From assembly GCA_035560235.1 (NCBI GenBank), contig DATMAG010000018.1, forward strand, positions 9,677-73,676: a stretch of DNA of 64,000 nucleotides. Reading direction: 5' to 3'. The notes below the pieces were generated by a model. That model searched no databases, was not told where the DNA came from, and worked only from the letters and a program-made list of their open reading frames with translations. Source of the DNA: DASRDU01 sp035560235. GTDB taxonomy: Bacteria > Acidobacteriota > Blastocatellia > RBC074. Below, in pieces: positions 37,332 through 45,838 of this stretch. How positions within the stretch are numbered: position 1 is the stretch's first letter; each line of letters opens with the position of its first letter. A program made the position numbers and the translations under genes.

Positions 37332-39494
37332 TCAGCCAACGCGCGCGAGGCCGAAGCGCGGCTGGCTGCGAATGTGCTGAATGAGTTTATCTGTTTCGCG
37401 GGTGTTTTTGCGGGCAGTCAACTGATGCTCGGCTTCGCGGCGGGCGAGTTGAAGTAGTTTCTGGTCGCGGACGATGTTGGCGACACGAAAGGCCGGAATG
37501 CCTGACTGCCGCGTGCCCATCACTTCGCCGGGGCCACGCAGTTCAAGATCCTTTTCTGAAATCTTAAAACCGTCGGTCGTCTCTTCCATAATCTTCAAAC
37601 GTTCCTGCGCCTCTTTGGTTCTGGCAAACTGAGCGAGCAGGATGCAGAAGCTTTCAGCCGCGCCGCGTCCGACTCTGCCGCGCAACTGATGAAGCTGCGA
37701 CAGGCCGAAACGTTCGGCGTGTTCGATCAGCATCACCGAAGCGTTCGGCACATCCACGCCGACTTCAATGACTGTCGTCGCCACCAGAATCTGAGTCTCA
37801 TTTCTGGCAAAGGCCTGCATCACGGCTTCCTTTTCTGCCGGTTTCATTCTGCCGTGCAGCAGCCCGATGCTGAATTCAGGGAAGACTTCGTGGCGCAGGT
37901 CTTCGTACATTTCGGTCGCATTGCGCAGGTCGAGCTTTTCGCTTTCTTCGATGATCGGATAGACCACATAGGCCTGGCGGCCCTGCCTGATCTGATCGCG
38001 GATGAATTCATAAATCTTTTCGCGCCGGTCTTCGCCGCGCACGAAGGTTTTGATCGGCGTGCGGCCTGGCGGCAGTTCGTCAATCACCGAGACTTCAAGA
38101 TCGCCGTAAACCGTCATCGCCAGCGAGCGCGGAATCGGCGTGGCCGTGACCACCAGCACATCAGGATTGAAGCCGCGCCGCCGCAGTTCGGCGCGTTGCA
38201 GCACGCCGAAGCGATGCTGTTCGTCAATCACCGCAAAGCCAAGATTTTTGAACTGCACGGCTTCCTGAATAATGGCGTGCGTGCCGATGACGATGTCCAC
38301 CGCGCCAGTGGCGATGGCTTCGTGCAGCTCGCGTTTCTCTTTCGCCTTCAGGCTGCCAGTGAGCAGTTCGACGCGGTACGGAGTTTTGTCACCACCCGCT
38401 GCCACCAGGCGTTTGATGTTGCGCGCATGCTGTTCGGCCAGAATTTCGGTCGGAGCCATCAGCGCCGTCTGATAGCCGTTCTCGACGGCAACGATCATCG
38501 CCTGCACTGAAACAATTGTTTTGCCGCTGCCGACGTCGCCCTGCAACAGACGATTCATCGGCTGATTGCCGGTCAGATCGTCAACGATCTCTTTGAGCGC
38601 CCGTTTCTGCGCATTGGTCGGAGTGAAAGGCAGAATGGCGCGCACGGCTTCGCGGACGCGGTCGTTGATTTCAATGATCGCGCCCTTCGGTTCCATCAGC
38701 CGCTCGCCGCGTTTGAGGCCAAGCGCCAGCGACAGCCAGAAGAATTCTTCAAAGATCAGCCGCCGGTGCGCGGGCGATTTCGCTTCGTTGTAATGCTCAA
38801 CCGGCGCGTCGTCGGCAGGGAAGTGGACGTTGCGAAAAGCTTCGACACGCGGGATCAGATTGTTGCGCGCAATGATTTCAGCCGGGATCAGTTCTTCGGC
38901 TTCAGTGTCGAGGCGGCTGATGACGTGATGAAAGATCGAACGCAGTTGCCGCGTTCTGAAATCACCAAGCTTGCGATAGATCGGCACCCGCCGCGCCGTG
39001 TGAATCGCCGCCGTTTCAGGATCATCATCCTCGTCCTGCAAAATCTCGTATTCAGGATTTTCGACCTCAAAGTAGTTTTTATATTTGTTCCACTTCCACC
39101 TGCCAAACAGGATGACGTGCGAGCCGCGTGAAAAGACGCGGTTCAGATAAATCTGATTCCACCAGTAAGCGCGCACCTGCGATTCGCCGTCTGAAGCGAT
39201 GAACTCATACATCTTCAGCCGCCCGCCCTTGAGCGGAATGATGCCGCCCACGCGCACCATCACTTCAATCGAAGCCTCCTGCCCGTCGCTCAGTTCCGAA
39301 GCGCGCGCCAGCCGCGAACGGTCTTCGTACCGCATCGGCAGGTAATGCAGCAGATCATCCACGGTTGAATCACGCGCATCAGGCTTTGCGGCAATCGCCG
39401 CCATTTCGACCGCGAGCGATTCGGCAGTCTTTTTGCCGATGCGCGGCAGGCCGTGAAGGTGAAGTTCGATGAGTGGGGTGTTGAGGGTCAGCAT
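37332..39494 (-). CDS. recG: ATP-dependent DNA helicase RecG
   Basis: Protein of 720 residues, the normal RecG length. The N-terminal OB/wedge domain (GRWKWNKYKNYFEVENPEYEIL) precedes the superfamily 2 helicase core: motif I QGDVGSGKT, motif II DEQH (RecG variant), motif III TATPIPRSLA, and motifs V/VI ATTVIEVGVDVPNA and QLRGRVGRG. The TRG motif region ends the protein. It remodels stalled replication forks and Holliday junctions. Start set at ATG 39494 (MLTLNTPLIELHLHGLP); a longer frame to 39539 would translate the arm of a repeat element and is less likely, though no ribosome site is seen at 39494. Confidence 0.95.
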   Translation of the reverse strand: MLTLNTPLIELHLHGLPRIGKKTAESLAVEMAAIAAKPDARDSTVDDLLHYLPMRYEDRSRLARASELSDGQEASIEVMVRVGGIIPLKGGRLKMYEFIASDGESQVRAYWWNQIYLNRVFSRGSHVILFGRWKWNKYKNYFEVENPEYEILQDEDDDPETAAIHTARRVPIYRKLGDFRTRQLRSIFHHVISRLDTEAEELIPAEIIARNNLIPRVEAFRNVHFPADDAPVEHYNEAKSPAHRRLIFEEFFWLSLALGLKRGERLMEPKGAIIEINDRVREAVRAILPFTPTNAQKRALKEIVDDLTGNQPMNRLLQGDVGSGKTIVSVQAMIVAVENGYQTALMAPTEILAEQHARNIKRLVAAGGDKTPYRVELLTGSLKAKEKRELHEAIATGAVDIVIGTHAIIQEAVQFKNLGFAVIDEQHRFGVLQRAELRRRGFNPDVLVVTATPIPRSLAMTVYGDLEVSVIDELPPGRTPIKTFVRGEDRREKIYEFIRDQIRQGRQAYVVYPIIEESEKLDLRNATEMYEDLRHEVFPEFSIGLLHGRMKPAEKEAVMQAFARNETQILVATTVIEVGVDVPNASVMLIEHAERFGLSQLHQLRGRVGRGAAESFCILLAQFARTKEAQERLKIMEETTDGFKISEKDLELRGPGEVMGTRQSGIPAFRVANIVRDQKLLQLARREAEHQLTARKNTRETDKLIQHIRSQPRFGLARVG

Positions 39495-39504
39495 TGTCAG
39501 AAAA

Positions 39505-39547
39505 ATCGCGGAATACGCTGAAATAAAATCGCGGAACACGCGGAAAG
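39505..39547 (-). repeat. Left arm of split palindrome around GxxExxY gene (CGCGGAA type)
   Basis: Contains ATCGCGGAATACGCTGAAAT and then ATCGCGGAACACGCGGAAAG. Its complement-like partner is at 39980-40022 on the far side of the GxxExxY gene. Same style as the compact hairpins elsewhere in the window. Confidence 0.7.
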
Positions 39548-39551
39548 GGGG

Positions 39552-39941
39552 TCAGGCTCTGGAATTGGCAATGCGAACTTTTTCCAGTAATGGATGATGG
39601 CCGAAGTTATAAAGCATTCCGAGTTTGTATCCTGTGGCTTTCAGATAGTTCGTTACCTGTGCCTTGTGATCATTGCCCAGTGCTGCCAGTGCTTTGATTT
39701 CCACGATGATTTTATCGTAACAGACAAAGTCCGGTTTGTAAGTCTGCTTCATCGCCTGCCCTTTGTACATCAGCGTGAGCGGCATCTGTGCGACGAATGG
39801 AATACCCCGCCTTCTGAACTCCATTTCCAGAGCTTCCTGATAAACCGCTTCGAGAAAGCCGCTTCCCAGTTCCTTATAAACCTCCATCGCCGCCCCGTTG
39901 ATCGCATAACTTTCATCGGGATAGATCAGATTGCTTTCCAT
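39552..39941 (-). CDS. GxxExxY protein (PD-(D/E)XK nuclease-like)
   Basis: Small protein of 129 residues of the GxxExxY family. The naming motif is at 28-34 (GSGFLEAVY: Gly28, Glu31, Tyr34). A nuclease-type core follows: KPDFVCYDKIIVEIK with Asp71, Glu81 and Lys83 in PD-(D/E)XK arrangement, then NYLKATGYKLGMLYNFG. The family is widespread and scattered, its activity is unproven, and it is predicted to be related to restriction-type nucleases. Start has GGAGGG about ten bases upstream. The gene is framed by repeat arms (39505-39547 and 39980-40022) that abut recG on one side and the stop codon of a D-aminoacylase on the other. Confidence 0.9.
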   Translation of the reverse strand: MESNLIYPDESYAINGAAMEVYKELGSGFLEAVYQEALEMEFRRRGIPFVAQMPLTLMYKGQAMKQTYKPDFVCYDKIIVEIKALAALGNDHKAQVTNYLKATGYKLGMLYNFGHHPLLEKVRIANSRA

Positions 39942-39979
39942 AACAAATAATCCCTCCTGCTGAGATGTTTTGTTTCAGG

Positions 39980-40022
39980 ATATTCCGCGTCTTTTCCGCG
40001 TCTTTTCCGCGTCTTCCGCGAT
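39980..40022 (+). repeat. Right arm of split palindrome around GxxExxY gene (CGCGGAA type)
   Basis: Four TTCCGCG units in tandem (TATTCCGCGTCTTTTCCGCG then TCTTTTCCGCG, TCTTCCGCGAT). The complement reads ATCGCGGAAGACGCGGAAAAG and matches the start and end of the arm at 39505. It ends one base before the D-aminoacylase stop codon. Confidence 0.7.
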
Positions 40023-40023
40023 C

Positions 40024-41619
40024 TCAATGTTTCCGCAGAATTATTCCCGCCCGCGCGCCTGTGTGCTTTCCTTTTTCAACCACGATCTGCCCGTTGACCA
40101 GCACGTAATCAATGCCTGCCGGGTACTGTTTCGGCTGCTCGAAGGTGGCGCGGTCAGCGATTGCCTTTTCATCAAAGATCACCATGTCCGCCGCCATTCC
40201 GGGACGCAGCAGGCCGCGCTCCCACAAATGAAAGGTCTGCGCGGGCAGCGAAGTCATCCGGCGAATGGCTTCTTCAAGGCTCATCAGTCTCTTTTCGCGC
40301 ACGTAGAGGCCCAGAACGCGGGCGTTGTTGCCGAAGCCGCGCGGGTGCGGGATGCTTTCGCCTGAAACATCATTGACTCCGGCATCCGAAGCAACCATCG
40401 TGAAAGGCTGGCGAAAGATGCGTTCGACATCTTCATCTGACATTTTGTGCAGCACCATCTGCGCTCCGCCTGCGAGCAGAATCTCAATCGCCTGTTCGGC
40501 CTGAGCTTCAACTGATGACTGCTGGCGCGCGAGCCTGGTGATTTCAGCAATGCTTTTGCCGTTGAATGACGGACTGGCGCGATGGCTGGCGACGACGGCG
40601 AAACTGAAATCGCGGAAGCCGCTGCCTGCGGCCTTTGCAATCATCTCGCGCACGATGCGGGCGCGGGTGGCTTTGTCGTTCAGGCGTGATTTCAGCTTTT
40701 CATCACCGCCTTCAAAAATCCACGATGGAAAGAGAATGCCGATGCCGGTGCTTGAGGCCGGATAAAGGTACTGATCAACCGTCACCTGCTGACCGCGAGC
40801 GCGGGCGTCAGCAATCATCTTCGTGGTGATCGCGCTTGCGCCCCAGCGGCTGCGGCTTGAAATCTTGAAATGCGAAATCTCGACCGGACAATTTGCCTGC
40901 GCGCCGACTGCGAGCGATTCGCTGATTGACTGCTCAACGGTCGCGTCTTCGTTGCGCATGTGCGTTGCGTACAGGCCACCGAACTGCGCGGCGACTCTGG
41001 CCAGTTCGACAATCTCATCGGTCTTCGCGTAAGTGCCGGGCACGTATTCAAGCCCGGTTGACAGTCCGACTGCGCCATCGCGCATTGCCTGTGTGGTCAG
41101 GTCGCGCATGCGCTGCAACTCTTCAGGCGTCGGCGGGCGGTCAAAGTCGCCGTTCATCCCGGCGTGCCGAATTGTGTTGTGACCGACCAGTGATGCGATG
41201 TTGATTGAGACGCCCGCGTTTTCAAGCCTTGCGAACCATTCACCGAGCGGGAGCGCCGAACTGCCGCAGTTGCCGGTGACGACTGAAGTCACGCCCATCT
41301 GCAAAAAGTTCTCGGCAGTTGGTAATTGAGTAATGCCGCCTTCGATGTGCGTGTGAACGTCAATGAAACCGGGCGCAACGATTCTGCCGCGCGCGTCAAT
41401 CACTCGCGCGGCGCGGTCAGCAGCGAAGCGGCCAGTTCCGGCAATGCGCCCGTCTTTGATCGCCACATCAGCTTCAAACCAGGGATTGCCTGTGCCGTCA
41501 GCGATGCGACCGCCGGTGATGAGCAGGTCGAAGTCAGGCGCTGATGATTGTGCGCGGTGCGAGATGAAGAAAAGTGACAGGAGCAGGCCTGCCGCGATAA
41601 CAGACAATCCGGTGCGCAT
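40024..41619 (-). CDS. N-acyl-D-amino-acid deacylase family amidohydrolase (second copy)
   Basis: Exported protein of 531 residues from ATG 41619, with AAAGG seven bases upstream and a clear signal peptide (MRTGLSVIAAGLLLSLFFIS). Metal-site motifs are FIDVHTHIEGG, ATHMRNED and EISHFKISS, and the catalytic-aspartate region is VASDAGVND. The end HPRGFGNNARVLGLYVREKR...RRMTSLPAQ is the same hallmark as in the gene at 25945, of which it is a clear paralogue. It would release amino acids from N-acyl-D-amino acids. Its stop codon touches a repeat arm. Upstream on the same strand is tsaE, 10 bases away. Confidence 0.88.
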   Translation of the reverse strand: MRTGLSVIAAGLLLSLFFISHRAQSSAPDFDLLITGGRIADGTGNPWFEADVAIKDGRIAGTGRFAADRAARVIDARGRIVAPGFIDVHTHIEGGITQLPTAENFLQMGVTSVVTGNCGSSALPLGEWFARLENAGVSINIASLVGHNTIRHAGMNGDFDRPPTPEELQRMRDLTTQAMRDGAVGLSTGLEYVPGTYAKTDEIVELARVAAQFGGLYATHMRNEDATVEQSISESLAVGAQANCPVEISHFKISSRSRWGASAITTKMIADARARGQQVTVDQYLYPASSTGIGILFPSWIFEGGDEKLKSRLNDKATRARIVREMIAKAAGSGFRDFSFAVVASHRASPSFNGKSIAEITRLARQQSSVEAQAEQAIEILLAGGAQMVLHKMSDEDVERIFRQPFTMVASDAGVNDVSGESIPHPRGFGNNARVLGLYVREKRLMSLEEAIRRMTSLPAQTFHLWERGLLRPGMAADMVIFDEKAIADRATFEQPKQYPAGIDYVLVNGQIVVEKGKHTGARAGIILRKH

Positions 41620-41629
41620 AAAATGCCTT

Positions 41630-42082
41630 TCAGTTTTGCTGCTGATGAATTTCGATCCGGCGATCATCCGCGCCGGAATCGGAGATGTGGACGCGCCAGG
41701 CGTTCGGAATCGCAAATGACCCCATTCTTTCAGCCCATTCAATCACAACAACGGCGTTCGGTTCCGTGAGCATTTCATCCAGACCGAGCGCATAAACTTC
41801 ATCGGCGCTGCCTGAGAGCCGGTACAGATCGAGGTGATAAAGCCGCATCCGCCCGTCGTGCGCATTGACGAGCGTAAAGGTCGGGCTGCTGACCTCAGCC
41901 GGATCAATCTCAAGCCCGGCAGCGAGGCCTTTGGTGAAAACAGTCTTGCCCGCGCCGAGATCGCCGCTGAGCAGAAAGACCGTCGCAGCAGTGATTGTCT
42001 CACCGATGCGATAAGCCAGGTCAAAAGTCTCTTCGGCTGAGTGCGTGATGAATGTTCCGTCCGGGACTGAGGATTCTGTCAT
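41630..42082 (-). CDS. tsaE: tRNA threonylcarbamoyladenosine biosynthesis ATPase TsaE
   Basis: Protein of 150 residues, the normal length. The P-loop is SGDLGAGKTVFTKGLA (about 39-54), the SSPTFTLVN motif follows (about 65-73), then HLDLYRL and VVVIEWAERM typical of TsaE. It works with TsaB, TsaD and TsaC in making t6A37 of ANN-decoding tRNAs. It lies 15 bases after the NnrE/NnrD gene, a very common bacterial pairing, and is probably cotranscribed with it. Confidence 0.95.
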   Translation of the reverse strand: MTESSVPDGTFITHSAEETFDLAYRIGETITAATVFLLSGDLGAGKTVFTKGLAAGLEIDPAEVSSPTFTLVNAHDGRMRLYHLDLYRLSGSADEVYALGLDEMLTEPNAVVVIEWAERMGSFAIPNAWRVHISDSGADDRRIEIHQQQN

Positions 42083-42097
42083 CAGTGATTCAACTGC

Positions 42098-43720
42098 TCA
42101 TTCGTGGCTGCCTTTTTCTTCTTCACCGCCGGTGCGCAGGATGGCAGCGGAGATTCTGTTGCTGATGTCACCGGCCATCAGCGAGCGCATTCCGATTTCG
42201 CCAGCCGCAATGTCACCGGCCAGACCGTGCAGATAAACGGCGGCAATCGCGGCCTGCAACGGTTCAGCCGGTCGCTGCGCGAGCAGGCCCGCAAGCAGGC
42301 CCGTCAGCACGTCGCCTGAACCGGCAGTTGCCATTCCGGCATTGCCGGTCGGGTTGACATAAACTTCGCCGTCAGGCGCGGCAATCAGTGTGCGGCTGCC
42401 TTTCAGAATTGTGATGACGTGATTCTTCATCGCAAATTCACGCGCCGCGCTGATGCGGTCGGCCACGATTTCGGCATTTGTTCTGCCGCTCAGCCGCGCC
42501 ATCTCGCCCGGATGCGGCGTCACGATGATCGGCAGTTGATCGGAACCTGAAAGCTCATCGGGCCAGGGCGCCAGACAGTTCAGCCCGTCAGCATCAATCA
42601 CGACGGGCGCATTTCGCTGCGCGACAAATTTGCGGGCAAAACTTCGTGTGCTTTCATCGGCTGACGACAGGCCGGGGCCGATGGCAATGACGGTTCGTTT
42701 CTGCGCCAGTTCAAAGGCGCGTTCAAGCGCATCGTGAGCAATCGCGCCGCTGCCGGTTTCAGAGAGCGGTTCGGTCATCACTTCGGTGCGCGCCTGCGTG
42801 ACGAGCAGAGCCTGGGCCGACTGTGCAGTAGCGACCGTGACCAGGCCTGCTCCGGCGCGCAACACTGCTTCAGACGCAAGCGCCGCCGCGCCCGTCTTGC
42901 CGCGCGACCCGGCAATCAGCAGCACATCACCGACTGAGCCTTTGTGCGCATCAGGAGCGCGGCGCGATGCGCGCAGCCATTTGATGATTTGTTCTTCTGC
43001 GACAAGCTGAAGCTGCGCACCTGATTTTGCCAGCAGTTCATCGGGAGTTCCGATTGAAGCGACAACCAGTTTGCCATTGGCATAGCAGGCTGGCGGCAGC
43101 GCGTTGCCGATCTTCGGAGCAGTGAACGAAACAGTCAGGTCAGCCTCAACGTGCGGGCCGATGGGCTGAGCCGCATCAGAGGACAGGCCGGAAGGAATAT
43201 CAACCGCAATCACAGTTGTCTGCAATAACCGGCGTGATTCATTGATGGCCTCAATGGCTCTGGCGTAAATGCCTTCAGCCGGTTTCGTCAGTCCCGTGCC
43301 AAACAGGGCATCAATGATGAACTGCGAGGCTTTGAAAAGATCAGCGTCATCGCTGGCAATCTGAGTGAAGCTGAGCGCGCCACGGCCACAGGTGGAAGGA
43401 TCAGTTGATGCAAGCTGTCTGAGAATTTCAAAGTTGGTTCGGGCCTCGCCTTTCGTTTTTTCGATGTCACCAAACAGCAGCGCGTCAACAATCGCCCCGC
43501 TCATCCACAGCAGCCGGGCAATGACTGCGCCATCGCCGCCGTTGTTGCCCCTGCCGCAGTAAACCGCAAAGCTTTTTCCGCTGACCGGCCCGTAGTGCTC
43601 AATGATCGCCTCCACGACCCGCGAGCCTGCCGTTTCCATCAGGGTTGGAAAAGGAATGCCGCAGCGTTCGACCGTCAGCCGGTCCATTTCGCGCATCTGT
43701 TGTGCGGTCAGAATCTTCAT
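42098..43720 (-). CDS. nnr: Bifunctional NAD(P)H-hydrate epimerase/dehydratase
   Basis: Protein of 540 residues with both repair activities for hydrated NAD(P)H. The N-terminal epimerase (YjeF_N, about 1-225) has MREMDRLT, VYCGRGNNGGDGAVIARLL and VIAVDIPSGLSSD. The C-terminal ADP-dependent dehydratase (about 235-535, ribokinase-like) has LLIAGSRGKTGAAAL, TPHPGEMARL and the NAGMATAGSGDVLTGLLAG motif with the catalytic aspartate. Start at ATG 43720 gives the standard MKILTAQQM beginning; a longer frame is unlikely. Upstream of tsaE on the same strand. Confidence 0.95.
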   Translation of the reverse strand: MKILTAQQMREMDRLTVERCGIPFPTLMETAGSRVVEAIIEHYGPVSGKSFAVYCGRGNNGGDGAVIARLLWMSGAIVDALLFGDIEKTKGEARTNFEILRQLASTDPSTCGRGALSFTQIASDDADLFKASQFIIDALFGTGLTKPAEGIYARAIEAINESRRLLQTTVIAVDIPSGLSSDAAQPIGPHVEADLTVSFTAPKIGNALPPACYANGKLVVASIGTPDELLAKSGAQLQLVAEEQIIKWLRASRRAPDAHKGSVGDVLLIAGSRGKTGAAALASEAVLRAGAGLVTVATAQSAQALLVTQARTEVMTEPLSETGSGAIAHDALERAFELAQKRTVIAIGPGLSSADESTRSFARKFVAQRNAPVVIDADGLNCLAPWPDELSGSDQLPIIVTPHPGEMARLSGRTNAEIVADRISAAREFAMKNHVITILKGSRTLIAAPDGEVYVNPTGNAGMATAGSGDVLTGLLAGLLAQRPAEPLQAAIAAVYLHGLAGDIAAGEIGMRSLMAGDISNRISAAILRTGGEEEKGSHE

Positions 43721-43768
43721 TGCAGTTCGGATATTACAGCAGTTGCAAATGCCTGCCTGGCTCAACGT

Positions 43769-43828
43769 CACCACAGAGGGCACAGGGTGTTACCTGTTGT
43801 TCTGTGAACCTCTGTGTCCTCTGTGGTG
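43769..43828. repeat. Palindromic hairpin element (CACAGAGG type)
   Basis: Arms 43769-43791 and 43807-43828 pair at most positions with a 15-base loop. Units CACAGAGGG and CACAGGG(T) recur with nine-base spacing. It lies between the M20 peptidase gene and nnr, both on the minus strand. Confidence 0.85.
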
Positions 43829-43898
43829 GAGATGGTTGCATCCATCAGCATATTGCAATCACAGGGAATGCTATTGTGGCGTCTGCGTTCACTGTGTC

Positions 43899-45317
43899 TT
43901 ATCTGGCCGCTGCCACGTCGGTCACGGCGCGGTAGACGAATTCAACGAATTTGCCAATGCCTGCGATTGAGAGCCTTTCGTCATTGCCGTGAATGCGGGC
44001 GCGCTCTTCGTCGGTGACGACGCTGCCGAGGCCGTAAGCCTGGACGCCTTTGGCGCGCAACTGCGCTGAATCGGTCGCGCCGGTCAGCATCATCGGCAGC
44101 GTGACGGCTTTCGGAAACATCGTTCTCTGCGCGCGTTCGAGCGCCAGAAACATTTCAGTGCCGATGCCTGACGGCGGCGAGGCGGGGCGTCCGCGCTGTG
44201 GCGGCGGAATGATTTCAACCGCCGGATCATTGATCAGCTTTTTCAGCGTGGCCACCATCTCGTCAATGTTTTCATCGGGCAGCGCGCGCACGTCAAAGGT
44301 CGCTTCGGCATCGCCGGGAATCACGTTGCTGCGAAACCCGCCCCTGATGATCGTCGGCACGAGCGAAGTCCGCAGCATTGAATTGTAGCCGATATTCGTG
44401 GCGCGCAGCTTTTCCTGAGCGGCGGCGCTGTCACGGTCGTTGACGATGGACAGATAAAGCTTCGCTTCGTCGGGCGGGCTGATTGTGGCCAGGCGCTGAA
44501 AGAATGTGCGCGTCGTTTCGTTCAGGCGCATCGGCATCTGATAGCTGCCGACCTTTGCGACAGCGGCGGCCAGGTGCGTGATGGCGTTATCGAGGCGCGG
44601 CATCGAGCCGTGACCTGAAGTGCCTTTCGCCACCAGCCTGATGCCGCGCGGAACTTTTTCAGTCGTTGAGACGCCGACGTATTGCACGCTGCCATTCTTT
44701 TCATACATCAGGCCGCCTTCGTTGAGCGCAAACTCGCATTCGATTTCGGGCCAGTGCTGACCGACCATGAAATCAATGCCTGCGCGGGTCGTGCCTTCCT
44801 CGCCTGCTTCGGCCAGAAAGATCACGTCGCGGTCGAGCGGCACTTTCAGGCGGTGCAGCATCAGAAAGACTTCCAGGCAGACCGCCGTCATGCCTTTGTC
44901 ATCAGACGCGCCGCGCCCGTAAATGTAACCGTCTTTGATGAGCGCCGCGAACGGATCAACCGTCCACTTTTCGCGCTCGACGCCGACCACATCAAGGTGG
45001 CCCATCAGCAGAATCGGGCGTTTTTTGCCGCTGCCTTTCAGGCGCGCCACGATGTTGCCGCGTCCGGGTTCGAGTTCGTAAATTCGTGAAGCGATGCCTT
45101 CGCGGTCGAGAATTGATTTGATGTATTCGGCGGCTCTGGTTTCATTGCCGGGCGGGTTGCTCGTGTCAATTCTGACGAGGTCGGCCAGAATCTGCACGGC
45201 TTCGGCGCGGGCCTTTTCCCAGTCGGGCAGCGCGGCGGTGTCCTGCGCGATGGCCGAAACGCTGAGCAGTAAAATCAGAACAGCAGCAAGCGCATAAAAG
45301 AACGCGGGGCGTTTCAT
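43899..45317 (-). CDS. Exported M20 family metallopeptidase
   Basis: Protein of 472 residues with a signal peptide (MKRPAFFYALAAVLILLLSV). The two-zinc site is visible: MGHLDVVG (His107, Asp109), YGRGASDDKG (Asp139/140) and the catalytic glutamates AEAGEEG (Glu173/174). A central dimerisation domain (about 225-370) and a return to the catalytic fold with TGATDSAQLR and DERLS (near the end) complete the M20/ArgE-DapE-type fold. It would cleave small peptides or N-acyl amino acids in the periplasm. Together with the D-aminoacylases and S9 peptidase it fits a peptide-scavenging lifestyle. Confidence 0.92.
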   Translation of the reverse strand: MKRPAFFYALAAVLILLLSVSAIAQDTAALPDWEKARAEAVQILADLVRIDTSNPPGNETRAAEYIKSILDREGIASRIYELEPGRGNIVARLKGSGKKRPILLMGHLDVVGVEREKWTVDPFAALIKDGYIYGRGASDDKGMTAVCLEVFLMLHRLKVPLDRDVIFLAEAGEEGTTRAGIDFMVGQHWPEIECEFALNEGGLMYEKNGSVQYVGVSTTEKVPRGIRLVAKGTSGHGSMPRLDNAITHLAAAVAKVGSYQMPMRLNETTRTFFQRLATISPPDEAKLYLSIVNDRDSAAAQEKLRATNIGYNSMLRTSLVPTIIRGGFRSNVIPGDAEATFDVRALPDENIDEMVATLKKLINDPAVEIIPPPQRGRPASPPSGIGTEMFLALERAQRTMFPKAVTLPMMLTGATDSAQLRAKGVQAYGLGSVVTDEERARIHGNDERLSIAGIGKFVEFVYRAVTDVAAAR

Positions 45318-45340
45318 CGAATCCTCCGTGATTGAAAACT

Positions 45341-45838
45341 TCAGTCAGTTGTTCTGACCAGCAGTTTGAAGGTGGACGGGTACTGATTTTTTTCTCCGGC
45401 TTCGTGCGGTGAAACTTCCTGCTCGCGCCAGGCGCTTTCATCAAAAGCCGGAAAGAACACATCGGCGTCAGTGATGGCGTGAACCTGCGTCAGATACAAA
45501 CGGTCGGCGCGCTCAAGCGTCTGCGCATAAATTTCTGCGCCGCCGATGATGAAGGCTTCGGTTTCACCGCGCGCGCGGGCCAGCGCGAGTGCTTCATCAA
45601 CCGAATGCGCGATGAGGCAGCCTTCAGCCTGATAATCAGGATCACGAGTGACAATGATCATCGTGCGACCGGGCAGCGGTCTGCCGATTGATTCATAAGT
45701 TTTGCGCCCGGCGATCAGATGATGGCCCATCGTCAGCGCCTTGAATCTTTTCAGATCGGCTGACAGGCGCCAGGGCAGGCGGCCTTCAAAGCCGATGCCG
45801 CGCCGTTCATCCATGGCCACAATCAGCGAGACGATCAC
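45341..45838 (-). CDS. folA: Dihydrofolate reductase
   Basis: Protein of 165 residues of normal DHFR length. It has the N-terminal MIVSLIVAMDERRGIGFEG and LPWRLSADLKRFK segments, the GRKTYESIGRPLPGR NADPH-binding motif and the FIIGGAEIYAQTL motif. It reduces dihydrofolate to tetrahydrofolate with NADPH. Its start overlaps the thyA stop by four bases, the usual thyA-folA arrangement, so it regenerates the cofactor oxidised by ThyA. Confidence 0.97.
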   Translation of the reverse strand: MIVSLIVAMDERRGIGFEGRLPWRLSADLKRFKALTMGHHLIAGRKTYESIGRPLPGRTMIIVTRDPDYQAEGCLIAHSVDEALALARARGETEAFIIGGAEIYAQTLERADRLYLTQVHAITDADVFFPAFDESAWREQEVSPHEAGEKNQYPSTFKLLVRTTD

